A stretch of 64,000 bases of DNA from Candida dubliniensis CD36 (taxonomy: Eukaryota > Ascomycota > Pichiomycetes > Serinales > Debaryomycetaceae). Positions 32,344-42,584 of the stretch are shown here, one piece after another; the stretch's first letter is position 1; each line of letters opens with the position of its first letter. The position numbers were made by a program, and so were the translations under genes. The stretch lies in contig NC_012864.1 in NCBI RefSeq assembly GCF_000026945.1, positions 372,001-436,000 on the forward strand. The letters are read 5' to 3'. The notes below the pieces were generated by a model that made no database searches, was not told the origin of the DNA, and worked only from the letters and a program-made list of their open reading frames with translations.

Positions 32344-32909
32344 AAAAGATACAATTCAATCCATGTATATAATAAAAGGATTATAACTATAATTGTTATA
32401 TGAGTAATTTAGATATTGATTGTATAATATATTGAACAAGAACAAACTGAATAAATTAGAGAGAGAGAGAGAGAGAGAAAAAATCAACGCTATTTATAAT
32501 CTTTGCGATTGATAGGAATCGATGACAATACTTATTTGATTACCAATCATTCATTTGTCTCACCTTGATTATTAATAGCATGATCTAAACAGTTGATTAT
32601 ATGGCCTGTAATGATCACTTGCATGCTAATAGTTTGGTCATTAGCTGATCATTGATCATTCATCTTGGGGGGAGAGGGGGGGGGTGTGTGGGTAATGATT
32701 GATATCAATGGATTTACCCATAATACTCCCTATCTATATTGTATCTAATTATAAATTATTGTGAGTTAATGTAACAACTTTGAAGACAATATAAAATTAA
32801 TAGTTTTGATGAATAGAAACATCAATTGTTTTATTTGATTTTATATAATTTAATAATAATAATAATATATATATATATATACAAGACTTTGATAGAAACC
32901 ATTAATAGA
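32344..32909. other. Convergent 3' spacer with GA repeat
   Basis: 3' flanks of two convergent genes. A GA dinucleotide tract lies at about 32460-32478, a G-rich stretch at about 32667-32691 and a TA tract at about 32866-32881. No gene recognised. Confidence 0.5.
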
Positions 32910-33557
32910 TCATTTGAATCTCTTCTTATCAGCTTTTTTATCATATAATTTCCCACCACCATCAACTTCTTGAGCATTTTCACCCATTAATTCAAATAAT
33001 TCTTCATCTCTAGCTTTTTGTAATTCCAATTGTTTACGTCTAATAATTTCTTCATCAACTTCTCCTTCACCTTCACCTTCTCTTTCACCTTCACCTTCAT
33101 CAACAACAACCTCTTTTTGCTGTTCTTCTCTTTCTCCTTCTTCAAATGAATTGGCAAATTTCAGTTTAAATTTATTAATTTTACCTTTAGCTTGTAAATC
33201 ACCACCACCAAGACCACCACCATTAATTAAATCATTATTATTAGGATTCCATATTAAATTATTTCTTTGATCATTAATCATTCTAATTTCATCTTTTGGA
33301 GCTTGAGAATATCGTTTAATTACACTACCATCACTTAATTCTATTAATGTTTCAAATTGATAAAAAATTGCTGGTCTTGCTTTACCTTGAATAATACGTT
33401 TCATAATTCGACGATTTGATAAATTAACATCACCATAAGGAGAAGAAGAACCAGATGATGAAGAGGAGGAGGAGGAGGATGAAGTAGTTGACTTGGATCT
33501 GGTTGAAATTACCGATATTGGTAATGATTTTAATGATATTATTCTTTTAATCAACAT
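32910..33557 (-). CDS. MRPL36: Mitochondrial large-subunit ribosomal protein bL31m
   Basis: A component of the mitochondrial large ribosomal subunit. The 215-residue protein begins with an import-type presequence ([23 protein letters not shown]) and a Ser run. The conserved block follows at about 50-112: [20 protein letters not shown], then [20 protein letters not shown] and a RNNLIWNPN segment. This matches the yeast Mrpl36 pattern of GK-RPAI--QF, ELSDGSV and DQRN--WNP. The C-terminal third is very acidic with Glu/Gly repeats ([13 protein letters not shown]) and ends in a basic tail. It is somewhat longer than the S. cerevisiae protein (177), the difference lying in low-complexity parts. It is divergent from CCT7 across 338 bp. 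Confidence 0.9.
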   Translation of the reverse strand: MLIKRIISLKSLPISVISTRSKSTTSSSSSSSSSSGSSSPYGDVNLSNRRIMKRIIQGKARPAIFYQFETLIELSDGSVIKRYSQAPKDEIRMINDQRNNLIWNPNNNDLINGGGLGGGDLQAKGKINKFKLKFANSFEEGEREEQQKEVVVDEGEGEREGEGEGEVDEEIIRRKQLELQKARDEELFELMGENAQEVDGGGKLYDKKADKKRFK

Positions 33558-33657
33558 TATGAATGTTTATCTATTGAATAATTGCTTAAGTTATATGATG
33601 ATAATATATATAATCCGTTGTTTGTAATGGTATAAGCTTTGTAGGACCAGATTAGTG

Positions 33658-33688
<31 letters not shown>

Positions 33689-33810
33689 TTCATAGTAACA
33701 AGTTAAGTATGGTCGTGCATACCAACCGAAAATCACCAAATTTGAGAAATTTTTTTTTTTTCTTTTCTTTTCACGAAATCCTTCTTTGATGTTCTATTCT
33801 ATAACTAATC

Positions 33811-33841
<31 letters not shown>

Positions 33842-33895
33842 CTTTTAAGTTTCAAACAACAACCCATTCAACCCAACCCAACCCCCCAATTAAGT
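33558..33895. promoter_or_regulatory. Divergent promoter of MRPL36 and CCT7
   Basis: 338 bp holding a 27-base A run followed by six T (33658-33690), an AAATTT-type T tract (33748-33763), a CTT repeat (33811-33844) and a CACGAAA (33772-33778). The AATTTT-rich character fits what has been described for growth and ribosome-linked genes in yeasts, but poly(A/T) tracts are common in this genome, so this is weak. Confidence 0.4.
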
Positions 33896-35566
33896 ATGGC
33901 ATTTTCTAATCAAACTCCAACAATTGTTGTTTTAAAAGAAGGTACTGATTCCTCTCAAGGTCGAGGACAAATTTTGACCAATATTAATGCATGTTTAGCC
34001 ATTCAAGATACTTTAAAACCTACCTTAGGACCATTTGGTTCAGATATTTTAATAGTTGATGGTAATGGTCGGGCAACAATTTCTAATGATGGAGCAACAA
34101 TATTAAAATTATTAGATATTGTTCATCCAGCAGCACAAATGTTAGTTGATATATCTCGATCTCAAGATTGTGAAGTTGGTGATGGTACAACAACAGTGAC
34201 TATACTTGCAGGAGAATTATTAAAAGAAGCGAAAAATTTTATTGAAGATGGTATGAATCCTCATTTAATTATTAAAGGATATAGAAAAGCTTGTCAATTA
34301 TGTATTGAAAAAATTGAATCATTATCAATTGATATATTAACCAAAGATAATGGTAATGATAATGATAATCTTGAATTCCGTGATTTATTGGAAAAATGTG
34401 CTACTACAGCTATGTCATCAAAATTAATTAAAGCAAATTCTAAATTTTTCACAAAAATGGTAGTTGATGCAGTATTAACATTAGATCAAAATGATTTAAA
34501 TGAAAATTTAATTGGAATTAAAAAAATCCCTGGTGGTTCATTAGAAGATTCATTATTTATTGATGGAGTAGCATTTAAGAAAACTTTTTCATATGCTGGA
34601 TTTGAACAACAACCAAAATCATTTAAAAATCCGAAAATTTTATGTCTTAATATTGAATTAGAATTAAAAGCAGAAAAAGATAATGCTGAAATTAGAATTG
34701 ATCAAGTTAATCAATATCAAGAAATTGTTGATGCTGAATGGAAAATAATTTTTGATAAATTACAATCAATTTATAAAACTGGTGCACAAATTGTTTTATC
34801 AAAATTACCAATTGGAGATTTAGCTACACAATTTTTCGCTGATAGAAATATATTTTGTGCTGGTAGAGTTAATGATGATGATATGAATCGAGTAATTCAA
34901 GCTGTTGGAGGTGATATTCAATCTAGTTGTTCTAATTTACTTAAAGATGGTAAATTAGGTCAATGTGAATCATTTGAAGAAATTCAAATTGGTAATGAAC
35001 GATTTAATATTTTTAAAGGTTGTCCTAAAACGAAAACTTGTACATTAATATTAAGAGGTGGAGCGGAACAAGTTATAGCTGAAGTAGAACGATCATTACA
35101 TGATGCTATTATGATTGTTAAACGATCAATTACTCATAAAAAAATTGTTGCTGGAGGTGGAGCTATTGAAATGGAATTATCAAAATATTTACGGGATTAT
35201 AGTAAACAAATTCATGGTAAACAACAATTAATTATTGCTGGATTTGCTAAAGCTTTAGAAATAATTCCTAAACAATTGTGTGAAAATGCTGGATTTGATA
35301 GTATTGAATTATTAAATCGATTAAGAAGTTATCATGCTAAAGGAGAAACTTGGTATGGTATTGATTTTCAATTGGAAAATATTGGTGATAATTTTAAAAA
35401 TTTTATTTGGGAACCTTCATTAGTTAAAATTAATGCTTTAAGTTCTGCTACTGAAGCAGCAACATTATTGTTATCAGTTGATGAAACTATTAGAAATGAT
35501 GAACAAGATCAACAACAACAAGGTCAACCTCAAATGGCACCAGGTAGAGGTAGAGGAGCATTCTAG
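33896..35566 (+). CDS. CCT7: Chaperonin-containing TCP-1 subunit eta
   Basis: One of eight subunits of the cytosolic CCT/TRiC ring that folds actin and tubulin. The 556-residue protein (S. cerevisiae Cct7 550) has the group II chaperonin signatures: [18 protein letters not shown] in the equatorial domain, then [12 protein letters not shown] and [15 protein letters not shown] with the ATP-hydrolysis aspartate (about residues 97-111). C-terminal [16 protein letters not shown] and GFDSIELL follow. The sequence PFGSD where most subunits have PRGMD or PKGMD suggests the eta/Cct7 type. The C-terminal tail is Gln-rich and ends in GRGRGAF. Start [16 protein letters not shown] is typical of this subunit. 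Confidence 0.94.
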   Translation: MAFSNQTPTIVVLKEGTDSSQGRGQILTNINACLAIQDTLKPTLGPFGSDILIVDGNGRATISNDGATILKLLDIVHPAAQMLVDISRSQDCEVGDGTTTVTILAGELLKEAKNFIEDGMNPHLIIKGYRKACQLCIEKIESLSIDILTKDNGNDNDNLEFRDLLEKCATTAMSSKLIKANSKFFTKMVVDAVLTLDQNDLNENLIGIKKIPGGSLEDSLFIDGVAFKKTFSYAGFEQQPKSFKNPKILCLNIELELKAEKDNAEIRIDQVNQYQEIVDAEWKIIFDKLQSIYKTGAQIVLSKLPIGDLATQFFADRNIFCAGRVNDDDMNRVIQAVGGDIQSSCSNLLKDGKLGQCESFEEIQIGNERFNIFKGCPKTKTCTLILRGGAEQVIAEVERSLHDAIMIVKRSITHKKIVAGGGAIEMELSKYLRDYSKQIHGKQQLIIAGFAKALEIIPKQLCENAGFDSIELLNRLRSYHAKGETWYGIDFQLENIGDNFKNFIWEPSLVKINALSSATEAATLLLSVDETIRNDEQDQQQQGQPQMAPGRGRGAF

Positions 35567-36416
35567 AAATAAAGAGTACTTAATGGTTATAGATTTGAGT
35601 AGTAACAGTATATATATATATATATTATATCAATTGAATAATTATAATAATTGTGTTTAATCAAAATTTCTATATTTAATAGAAATAGAATTAAGCTATA
35701 AAATGTGATGGCGGATGATGGGGGGTATAATTTGAACTCTGAATCTAACATAAATTAAAGATTATCCATTTCCCATCTCCTTTTGGTTAAGGCCATCCGG
35801 TATATATATGGTTAAAAAATCTTCAAATGATGAACGTGTTATCAGTATGCATGTCCATGGGGGGGCGCGTAAATTCAATTCCACACACATAATCAATCAA
35901 TCTGTGTCATGATATCAAAGGGAGGAGGAAATAGTAGAAAGGAAAGGAGTAAAGAATCAAATTATACAGATTTTTTTTTTGTGATTAAAAAAAGAAGAAA
36001 GGAGGTAACTATCATTATTATCACAACGTCTGTGTTGTATAATCCCTCCTTCCAATATAATACTTCCAATATAATACATACTACACACTTATTATTCTAA
36101 TTAATATTTCAACATTGGTTAAACATTGGAAGGGCTAACTAATAAATATATGTAGATAGATATACACGTGATCATACCCACCCACCCCTGCATGCCTTCC
36201 TTCCCATAAAATTAAACACGAATACTAATACTAATACTACTACTAATAATACTAATAATAATAATAATGATTATTTGAAGTATAAACTTACTTATAAATA
36301 AGTTTGTGATATATCATCATCATCATCATCATCGTATGTTTAATACCTCTTCTTCATCTTCTTCTGCTTTCTCGCCCCTGTATTATTCTTATTCTTATTC
36401 TTATTGTTTTAATGGC

Positions 36417-36422
36417 ACGCGT
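36417..36422. promoter_or_regulatory. Candidate MCB ACGCGT upstream of CCN1
   Basis: Perfect MluI cell-cycle box (context GGCACGCGTTCC), about 1.94 kb before the CCN1 start. Read with the second copy at 37458 it suggests G1/S control, but its distance is large. Confidence 0.3.
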
Positions 36423-36602
36423 TCCGCCACGATCATTGTTTAACAGTTTCTTCTCCTTTCTTATTGTTGTTGTTGTTGGTGTGTCTATTATATTATGAAA
36501 CAAGTTAAAAGAAGATATACAATAGGGGAAACGATATTAATATTTAAACGAATGATGATGTATAGCACCAACAACAAAAACAACAAGCAAAACAGTAATT
36601 GC

Positions 36603-36631
36603 TTATAGTTATAGTTATAGTTATAGTTATA
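36603..36631. repeat. Microsatellite (TTATAG)n
   Basis: Tandem TTATAG units, nearly five copies, in the CCN1 upstream region. Confidence 0.85.
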
Positions 36632-36967
36632 ATACTAATAATAATAAAAATTGAGTTTATAGTATATGACACATTAGTTTGTTATTGTTATACATGTATG
36701 AAAGAATAAATACGTTATTTGTTATTTGTTATTTGTTACTGGTAATAATTTGTAAAGTTGACTATACTATTTATAGAGAGTAATTGAAGTAGAAATATCA
36801 AACAGATGAAACATGAAAGGACTGATTATTAACAAGAACAACAACAGCAACAACAGCAATAGAAATCGAAATGTGGGGGGGAGGGGGGCATAGTGTATTA
36901 ATGTTTCAAAAGTTAATAGAGAATTGCTTTACTGTAAGAAAGATATTATGATTTGGGGTGTATAACT

Positions 36968-37002
36968 GTGAAGTGAAGTGAAGTGAAGTGAAGTGAAGTG
37001 AA
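36968..37002. repeat. Microsatellite (GTGAA)7
   Basis: Seven perfect copies of GTGAA. A pentamer unit is unusual compared with the di- and trinucleotide tracts of the window. Confidence 0.92.
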
Positions 37003-37181
37003 TGTTTAGATAGAGTGAGATAGTGAGTGGGCAAAGGGTGGTTGATATTGATATTGATAATGTTTAATATATAACACGGAATTGGAATTGAAGATGGCTC
37101 ACAAAATGCACGAGATTTTTCTAACCAGGAAAGAAAAGGAAAGGAAAGGAAAGGAGGGCGATGATGTTAATGAATTGAAAA

Positions 37182-37188
37182 TTTCGTG
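37182..37188 (-). promoter_or_regulatory. Candidate SCB CACGAAA upstream of CCN1
   Basis: TTTCGTG on the plus strand reads CACGAAA on the minus strand, the Swi4/Swi6 cell-cycle box consensus. A related CGCGAAA is at 37796-37802. Function is inferred from motif plus the identity of the downstream gene. Confidence 0.3.
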
Positions 37189-37408
37189 TAACAATTAATT
37201 AAGTTCAAAAAAAACAAAAAAAAGAGTAATTTGTCCTCTGTGGAGGGGAGGCAGAGGGGAGCCGCCACACGTCAAACCAGAAATTCAAGTGGGTGGTAGT
37301 AGATGTAGGAAAGAAACTACGGTGGTAGGAATAGTAGTTGTTTTTGTCCCGTGGTGGATGGATGGATGGATGGATTGGCATGAGAGAATGGAATAAAACT
37401 AAAGAAAG

Positions 37409-37409
<1 letters not shown>

Positions 37410-37439
<30 letters not shown>

Positions 37440-37440
37440 C
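37410..37440. repeat. Microsatellite (CAA)10
   Basis: Ten perfect CAA units followed by GACAACGACA, non-coding. Confidence 0.9.
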
Positions 37441-37457
37441 GACAACGACAGGGACTA

Positions 37458-37463
37458 ACGCGT
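37458..37463. promoter_or_regulatory. Candidate MCB ACGCGT upstream of CCN1
   Basis: The palindrome AACGCGTT lies about 900 bp before the CCN1 start. ACGCGT is the MBF-type core used by G1/S genes. A GCGCG lies 16 bases further on. Confidence 0.35.
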
Positions 37464-37657
37464 TGTTATTGTTTTGTGCGCGTATATAAATAATTAGAAA
37501 CGCCAAAAAGAGAAAAAGAGAAAAAGAGAAAAAAAGGGAAAGGAGAGAAAGAAGGGGAAAGAGAGAAAGGGTTGCAAAAAAAAAAAAAAAAAAAGACAGT
37601 AATTAATGTCGCGACTTCTTTTTGTCTATGTTATTCTTCGTTGTTGTCGCCGTTATT

Positions 37658-37680
37658 CGTGTCGTGTCGTGTCGTGTCGT
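37658..37680. repeat. Microsatellite (CGTGT)n
   Basis: More than four tandem CGTGT units. The phase TGTCGTG looks like the LTR terminus but is only part of the repeat. Confidence 0.88.
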
Positions 37681-37977
37681 TTCCTTTTAATGTTAATGAG
37701 GGGCGGTGGGCGATAGGGCGATGAACGATGGGGCGATGATGGGGAGACATTTTTTCTGGTGTGAAAGAAGAAAAAAAAAAAAAAAAAAGAGAATTTTTCG
37801 CGTATTCTCTTTGTTGTTTGTTTGAACAATCAGAAGCAAAAGAAAAAAGTAAACAAACACTTTCTCTCCCCCTTTCAAATTTTTGATTTAGACGACATTT
37901 TCTTTTTTTTTTTTTTTTCAATCATTTCACACACTCCACATACATACATACACATACTAGATTTGATTGTCTCTCTT

Positions 37978-38019
<42 letters not shown>
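37978..38019. repeat. Microsatellite (TAAC)10
   Basis: About ten perfect TAAC units, 350 bp before CCN1, probably near or within the 5' UTR. Confidence 0.92.
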
Positions 38020-38366
38020 GCCAATACAGTATACTTATAATATATATATATATAATTCAATTTCTTTAATTGATTTTTGCCTTTTTTCTTTTTTTTTTTT
38101 TTGTTTTTCACTATTCATTACATTATTCAGTTTTTGGTTGTCCAATTTCATTACATTCATTACATTCATTCATTCGCTTTCATTTCTCTTGTTTAATACC
38201 CTTCTCCTTCCTTCCTTCCTTCCTTATCCTATATCCATATCCATTCCCTTTAGTTTGATTTCTATCTTCATTTGTTTTGCATTTATTATTACTATCCTCC
38301 CCCCCCCAGTCTATTCGTTTTTGAATTAAATATATATATATATATCCTTCTATACTTATCATTATC

Positions 38367-40544
38367 ATGGCATCTTTACAACAACAACAACACCAACAAC
38401 CCCTCAAAGTTAAATATGGTCCACCTCATCATATTAAACGTCGACCATATCATCCAATACTTGAATCATTAGAATTTCAATCTAATCAACAATTAATTCA
38501 AGAATATTCTTCTGATATTATTAATACTTTATCTCATTTAGAATCACTTACATTAATTAATCCGGCCATGATTGATTTACAACCAGAAATTCAATGGTTT
38601 ATGCGACCATTTTTATTAGATTTTTTAATTGAATTACATTCATCATTTAAATTACAACCAACAACATTATTTTTATGTCTTAATATTATTGATAGATATT
38701 GTGCTAAAAGAATTGTTTTTAAACGTCATTATCAATTAGTTGGTTGTACTGCTTTATGGATTGCTAGTAAATATGAAGATAAAAAACTGCGTGTACCAAC
38801 TTTAAAAGAATTAACTATAATGTGTCGTAATGCTTATGATGAAGAAATGTTTGTTCAAATGGAAATGCATATTTTAAGTACTTTAGATTGGTCAATTGGT
38901 CATCCAACTTTAGAAGATTGTCTACAATTAGCCATCGATCTGAATAATTTTTCAAACAACAATGCTACTACCACTACCACTACTAATCGAAAATCAAGTA
39001 TATCATCAGCTGTAACTGCTGTGGCTAGATTTCTTTGTGAATTATCTTTATATGATAAATATTTTTTATCGGTATCTCCATCATTAATTGCTATTACAGC
39101 TAATTTATTAAGTTGTTCAATGTTACAAATTCCTCATGCTTCAATAACTTTAAAAAATTTAATTGAACAAGAAATTATTAATCCTCAAAAAATACAAATA
39201 CAAAGACAAAAGCAACAAAAACAACAACAACGACAAGAACAACAAAAAAAAGCAAAAGTTACTCCAAATTATATTCATCATAATCAATTGGATGCAAGAC
39301 ATTCCAGTATTGATGAAGATATAGATTTAGATAGTGAGGAAGATGATGAAGATGACGATTATATTGATGAATTTTATGAAACAAATTATTATAATAATAA
39401 TAATGATGATACTAATATAACTACTTTTGATGAAGATATAAATAATTCCACCAATATCATTAATGATGAAAATCAACCACCAAAAATTCATACCCCATTT
39501 TTAAGTGGATTAGATGAAGATTCAATATTATCAATTAAAAAAATATGTTTAATGTTGATTATTCAATTAAGTAAAGTTACTGAAGTATTATCGAAAAAAT
39601 ATGAAAATTTAGGAGTTATTCAAGTTATTAATAATTTCCATTCAAATTATAAATTTATAATTCAATCAATTTATGAAAATCAAGAATTATTATTAAATTC
39701 TTTAATTAATGATACCAATACTAACAATGGTAATGTTAATGAAATTGATTATAAATTGATTCAATCAAGTGAAATATTGTTACAATTTCCTAAATTTGAT
39801 GAATATCTTACTGAAGATGAAGATGAAAATGTTTCCACTGATGATGAAGATGATACAAATGAATCTCAAGGTTATAATGACAATACTACTAATAATAATA
39901 ATCAATTATTTACTCCTAAATCTCCAAATGTTTTTTCATCAAATTCATCATTAACTTTAAACAATAATAATCAACATCCTCAATTTCAATCAATGGTTCC
40001 AATAACTCCACCTTCAGCAACTTCACAATATTCATTATTTTCTAATAAAAATAATCGAATTCATGAATCTACTAGTGGATTAAATTCTACTTGTAATACT
40101 CCAACTCATATTTCAATTAATTCATTTGCTCCTCCTCAACCACCACCAGGATCAATATTAAAACCAAAATTAACTTCAACTAATAATAATAATAATAACA
40201 ATAATAATAATAATAATAGTACTAATAATAGTTCTAGTAATTTAAAAATTAAAAAATTGACTATTAATAATAATTCTAGTAATATTAGTATTAAACAAGA
40301 GAAAAGATATAGTCATATTAGTATTGGTAGTAATAATAGTAATAATAGTACTAGTAATATTAGTAATATTAGTAATATTAGTAAATATGATGGATTTTCA
40401 CCAATTAAATCAATATCAACTAATGGATCATTTACTAATATAACTACTTCATCTTCATCACCATTAATGAATCAATATCATCAACAACAACAACAACAAC
40501 AAATGAATCAATCATCAATTTATCAACAACATAATTATCATTAA
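38367..40544 (+). CDS. CCN1: G1 cyclin
   Basis: A Cln-type cyclin that activates Cdc28 in G1 and, in Candida, helps maintain hyphal growth. The 725-residue protein has a cyclin N-terminal box at about 70-190. Its recognisable runs are [38 protein letters not shown] and [14 protein letters not shown], and it ends near [17 protein letters not shown] second cyclin fold follows at about 210-270. The C-terminal half is Asn/Ser/Gln-rich with acidic stretches, and includes TP and SP sites and a PEST-like composition that fits an unstable G1 cyclin. Asn runs are encoded by AAT repeats. The residue after KYEDKK is a CTG codon, so serine rather than leucine in this clade. The symbol follows from fold, length and position next to CCT7. 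Confidence 0.9.
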   Translation: MASLQQQQHQQPLKVKYGPPHHIKRRPYHPILESLEFQSNQQLIQEYSSDIINTLSHLESLTLINPAMIDLQPEIQWFMRPFLLDFLIELHSSFKLQPTTLFLCLNIIDRYCAKRIVFKRHYQLVGCTALWIASKYEDKKLRVPTLKELTIMCRNAYDEEMFVQMEMHILSTLDWSIGHPTLEDCLQLAIDLNNFSNNNATTTTTTNRKSSISSAVTAVARFLCELSLYDKYFLSVSPSLIAITANLLSCSMLQIPHASITLKNLIEQEIINPQKIQIQRQKQQKQQQRQEQQKKAKVTPNYIHHNQLDARHSSIDEDIDLDSEEDDEDDDYIDEFYETNYYNNNNDDTNITTFDEDINNSTNIINDENQPPKIHTPFLSGLDEDSILSIKKICLMLIIQLSKVTEVLSKKYENLGVIQVINNFHSNYKFIIQSIYENQELLLNSLINDTNTNNGNVNEIDYKLIQSSEILLQFPKFDEYLTEDEDENVSTDDEDDTNESQGYNDNTTNNNNQLFTPKSPNVFSSNSSLTLNNNNQHPQFQSMVPITPPSATSQYSLFSNKNNRIHESTSGLNSTCNTPTHISINSFAPPQPPPGSILKPKLTSTNNNNNNNNNNNNSTNNSSSNLKIKKLTINNNSSNISIKQEKRYSHISIGSNNSNNSTSNISNISNISKYDGFSPIKSISTNGSFTNITTSSSSPLMNQYHQQQQQQQMNQSSIYQQHNYH

Positions 40545-40794
40545 TGATATAAGACATTATTTTATTTTAATTTAATTTAATTTATATATTGACGTTGACG
40601 TTAATATATATATATATATATATATATTGGTGAACTAATGTTTTACCAAATACCCAGCCACCCCCCCCCCTCCCCCCCCCCCCCATTTTTTTTAATTTAT
40701 ACTAGTGTACTAGATTACTTATTTTTTAAATAATTTATTAATTGTTAATGAGAAGAGAGATATTATTACTATACCTACCTACCTACCTATACCT

Positions 40795-40832
40795 TATTCA
40801 TTCATTCATTCATTCATTCATTCATTCATTCA
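40795..40832. repeat. Microsatellite (ATTC)9
   Basis: About nine ATTC units between CCN1 and the LTR. Confidence 0.9.
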
Positions 40833-41305
40833 TGTTGATTTTTTGATGAATTTGTTTCCCATGTTTGTTCTTTTGTTGTTTTGTTGTTTTGTTGTTTTAA
40901 ATTATTTTCATTTATAAATAATAATTGCTTTTATAGTTTTGTTCGTATCGTACATTATATTATCATATATATATATATATATAAATTCATAACATCAATA
41001 ATAATCTAGGCCAAAATTGGATATGTAAATATGTAAATATGTAAATATGTTGTTTTTATTCAATTATTGTTATCCACATCCACATCCCAAAAAAAACAGA
41101 AAAAACAAAAACATTAGAATACTCAATAACTAATCATACTTTACTTTTTAAAAACAATATCTAAAATTCATAATTTTTAGATCCATTCCTCCCATGATAA
41201 TCATGACGATGACTTAATTTTGGTATCTATCTTGATCTTGAATTATTATCTCAATAATAAAATATATAAATATATATATATATATATATAACAATAGCAA
41301 AAAAA

Positions 41306-41309
<4 letters not shown>

Positions 41310-41351
<42 letters not shown>
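41310..41351. repeat. 42-base T homopolymer
   Basis: Uninterrupted T run directly after an 11-base A run (41299-41309), so it can fold back on itself. Exact length is likely to vary and is error-prone in sequencing. Confidence 0.85.
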
Positions 41352-41411
41352 CGCACCCAAAAAAAATAATTTGAAGTTTTGAAATTCAATAAAAAAAAGT
41401 TTTTTGGTAGA

Positions 41412-41928
41412 TGTCACAATGTAGCGCTATTTAATTTAAATGACAATGATATTTACGGTACTGATTCACGTGCAATGTGAATACTCACGCAGTTTCTGGT
41501 GGTTGGCTAAAAGTAGTAAATCAATGTTATTGGATGTATGTGTAATAATGGACACAGTGACTAAGTGTAAGTCTTCGGGATACCTCTATTCCGTACGAGT
41601 GTAATATGTGTGGATTGTATGTATTTGTATATTCCTGGATCTCAGCCTAAGCTTGCCATGAGGTCCATTCTAACTAAATAATTAATTTTCTAGATTTTCT
41701 TTACTTAAATAGAATTCGACATTTTCGTGCGTGTGTGTACCAATTATTCTATTCACTCACACACTCACACTTAAATCCTTTTAACTAATTCAACACTTTC
41801 TCTCTAATAACAATTCTCTTCTTTATGTGCGATTTACCAACAAACGTAATTATTCTTTCAACTGATTCTCTGTCGTGTGATAGTACCAAATATAGCATAT
41901 TTAAAAGATTACTATCCACTACACGACA
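41412..41928 (-). mobile_element. Solo LTR (copy 2) with perfect 5-bp target duplication
   Basis: 517 bp with TG...CA ends, reading TGTCGTGTAGTGG... to ...CATTGTGACA on the minus strand. It is flanked by GTAGA on both sides (41407-41411 and 41929-41933), the 5-bp target duplication left by integrase. It is the same family as copy 1 (5487-6008) but in the opposite orientation and roughly 80% identical by eye. No internal retrotransposon genes are present, so it is a solo LTR formed by LTR-LTR recombination. Its first 58 bases form an imperfect terminal hairpin. Confidence 0.92.
41871..41928 (-). repeat. Terminal hairpin of LTR copy 2
   Basis: The plus strand reads TGTCGTGTGATAGTA at one end and TACTATCCACTACACGACA at the other (the latter read through 41928). 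These arms are an imperfect inverted repeat at the LTR's U3 end. In copy 1 the inner arm is degraded. Confidence 0.7.
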
Positions 41929-42072
41929 GTAGACCCTAATTAGATTAAGATTCCCAAACATAATTGTATAGTTACACTTTGTAAAAAAAAATACGTCTTA
42001 TGAATCTTATTTATACTCTAACCAAATTGTACGGCTAGGATAATATATAATTCTAGAGAGTATTTTGTTCCC

Positions 42073-42101
42073 AAAAAAAAAAAAAAAAAAAAAAAAAAAA
42101 A
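42073..42101. repeat. 29-base A homopolymer
   Basis: Uninterrupted A run, inside or at the edge of the degenerate LTR-like segment. Confidence 0.85.
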
Positions 42102-42518
42102 CACAGTGATAACTTCGTTTATTGGATTAAAACACCAATCTCTTGAATAAAACCCTCCCCCTCCTACCCCTGCTACCCCAATTCCAAGACAATTTGACTT
42201 AAGGTTATTTAATATGGAAAGCTCTTTTATATTCTAGTATTCACTCTCTCTCTTTCTCTCTCTTTCTCTCTCTCAAGCCTCGCATAAGGGTCAAAAAGGA
42301 ATTATTTACTCTATTTCTTTCGAAGAATTTCTTTACTTATATAATATATCTATGAAATAATCGTTCGTGTACCAATTGTACATATATTTGCATAATTCAT
42401 CGAATTGCACTAAAAATCATATTGGATTTCAATAATTATTTAACACACCAATTTACAATTTCCATTTTTTTTTATAACAAATTTAAATTTAATATAATGG
42501 GTAAAATTTTCCCTCCTC

Positions 42519-42584
42519 TGTCGTGTAACAAGTTTACTCAATCAATCAACTACATTTGATAGATAAACGTTTTACTACACGACA
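42519..42584 (-). repeat. 66-bp hairpin related to the LTR terminus
   Basis: The termini TGTCGTGTAACAAGTTTACT and, in inverse complement, TGTCGTGTAGTAAAACGTTT form an imperfect inverted repeat. The outer nine bases are identical to the LTR end. The bases AGAG follow the inner arm both here and in LTR copy 2, supporting common origin. Confidence 0.6.

Larger units (their letters stand above)
35567..38366. other. 2.8 kb repeat-rich upstream region of CCN1
   Basis: No gene recognised. The region is packed with microsatellites (listed separately) and short homopolymer runs. Among them are candidate G1/S boxes: ACGCGT at 36417-36422 and 37458-37463, and CRCGAAA-type sites read on the minus strand at 37182-37188 and 37796-37802. 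Long, low-complexity upstream regions are common for regulated cell-cycle and morphogenesis genes in Candida. Pyrimidine-rich sequence close to the start codon probably belongs to the 5' UTR. Confidence 0.55.
40545..41411. other. Repeat-rich spacer downstream of CCN1
   Basis: CCN1 3' flank. It contains a TA tract (about 40605-40626), a C-rich block (about 40662-40684), the ATTC tetranucleotide tract listed separately, a TTTTG tract (about 40868-40897) and an 11-A/42-T junction (41299-41351). No gene seen. Confidence 0.55.
42065..42584 (-). mobile_element. Degenerate LTR-like segment (probable third copy)
   Basis: At 42519-42584 there is a hairpin with ends TGTCGTGTA and TACACGACA, the same terminus as the neighbouring LTR. 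Further inside, several short blocks occur in the same order as in LTR copy 2: TTTCTTTACTTA, GTGTACCAATT, AAGC-T-GC-AT-AGG and ACACAGTGA. Between them the sequence has drifted and gained CT and A repeats. I read this as an old relative of the 41412-41928 LTR, same orientation. The inner end is only approximate and no target duplication was found. Confidence 0.5.

Noticed and set aside
37658..37680. TGTCGTG matches as another LTR end
   Set aside because: They are part of a CGTGT pentamer tract with no downstream LTR similarity.
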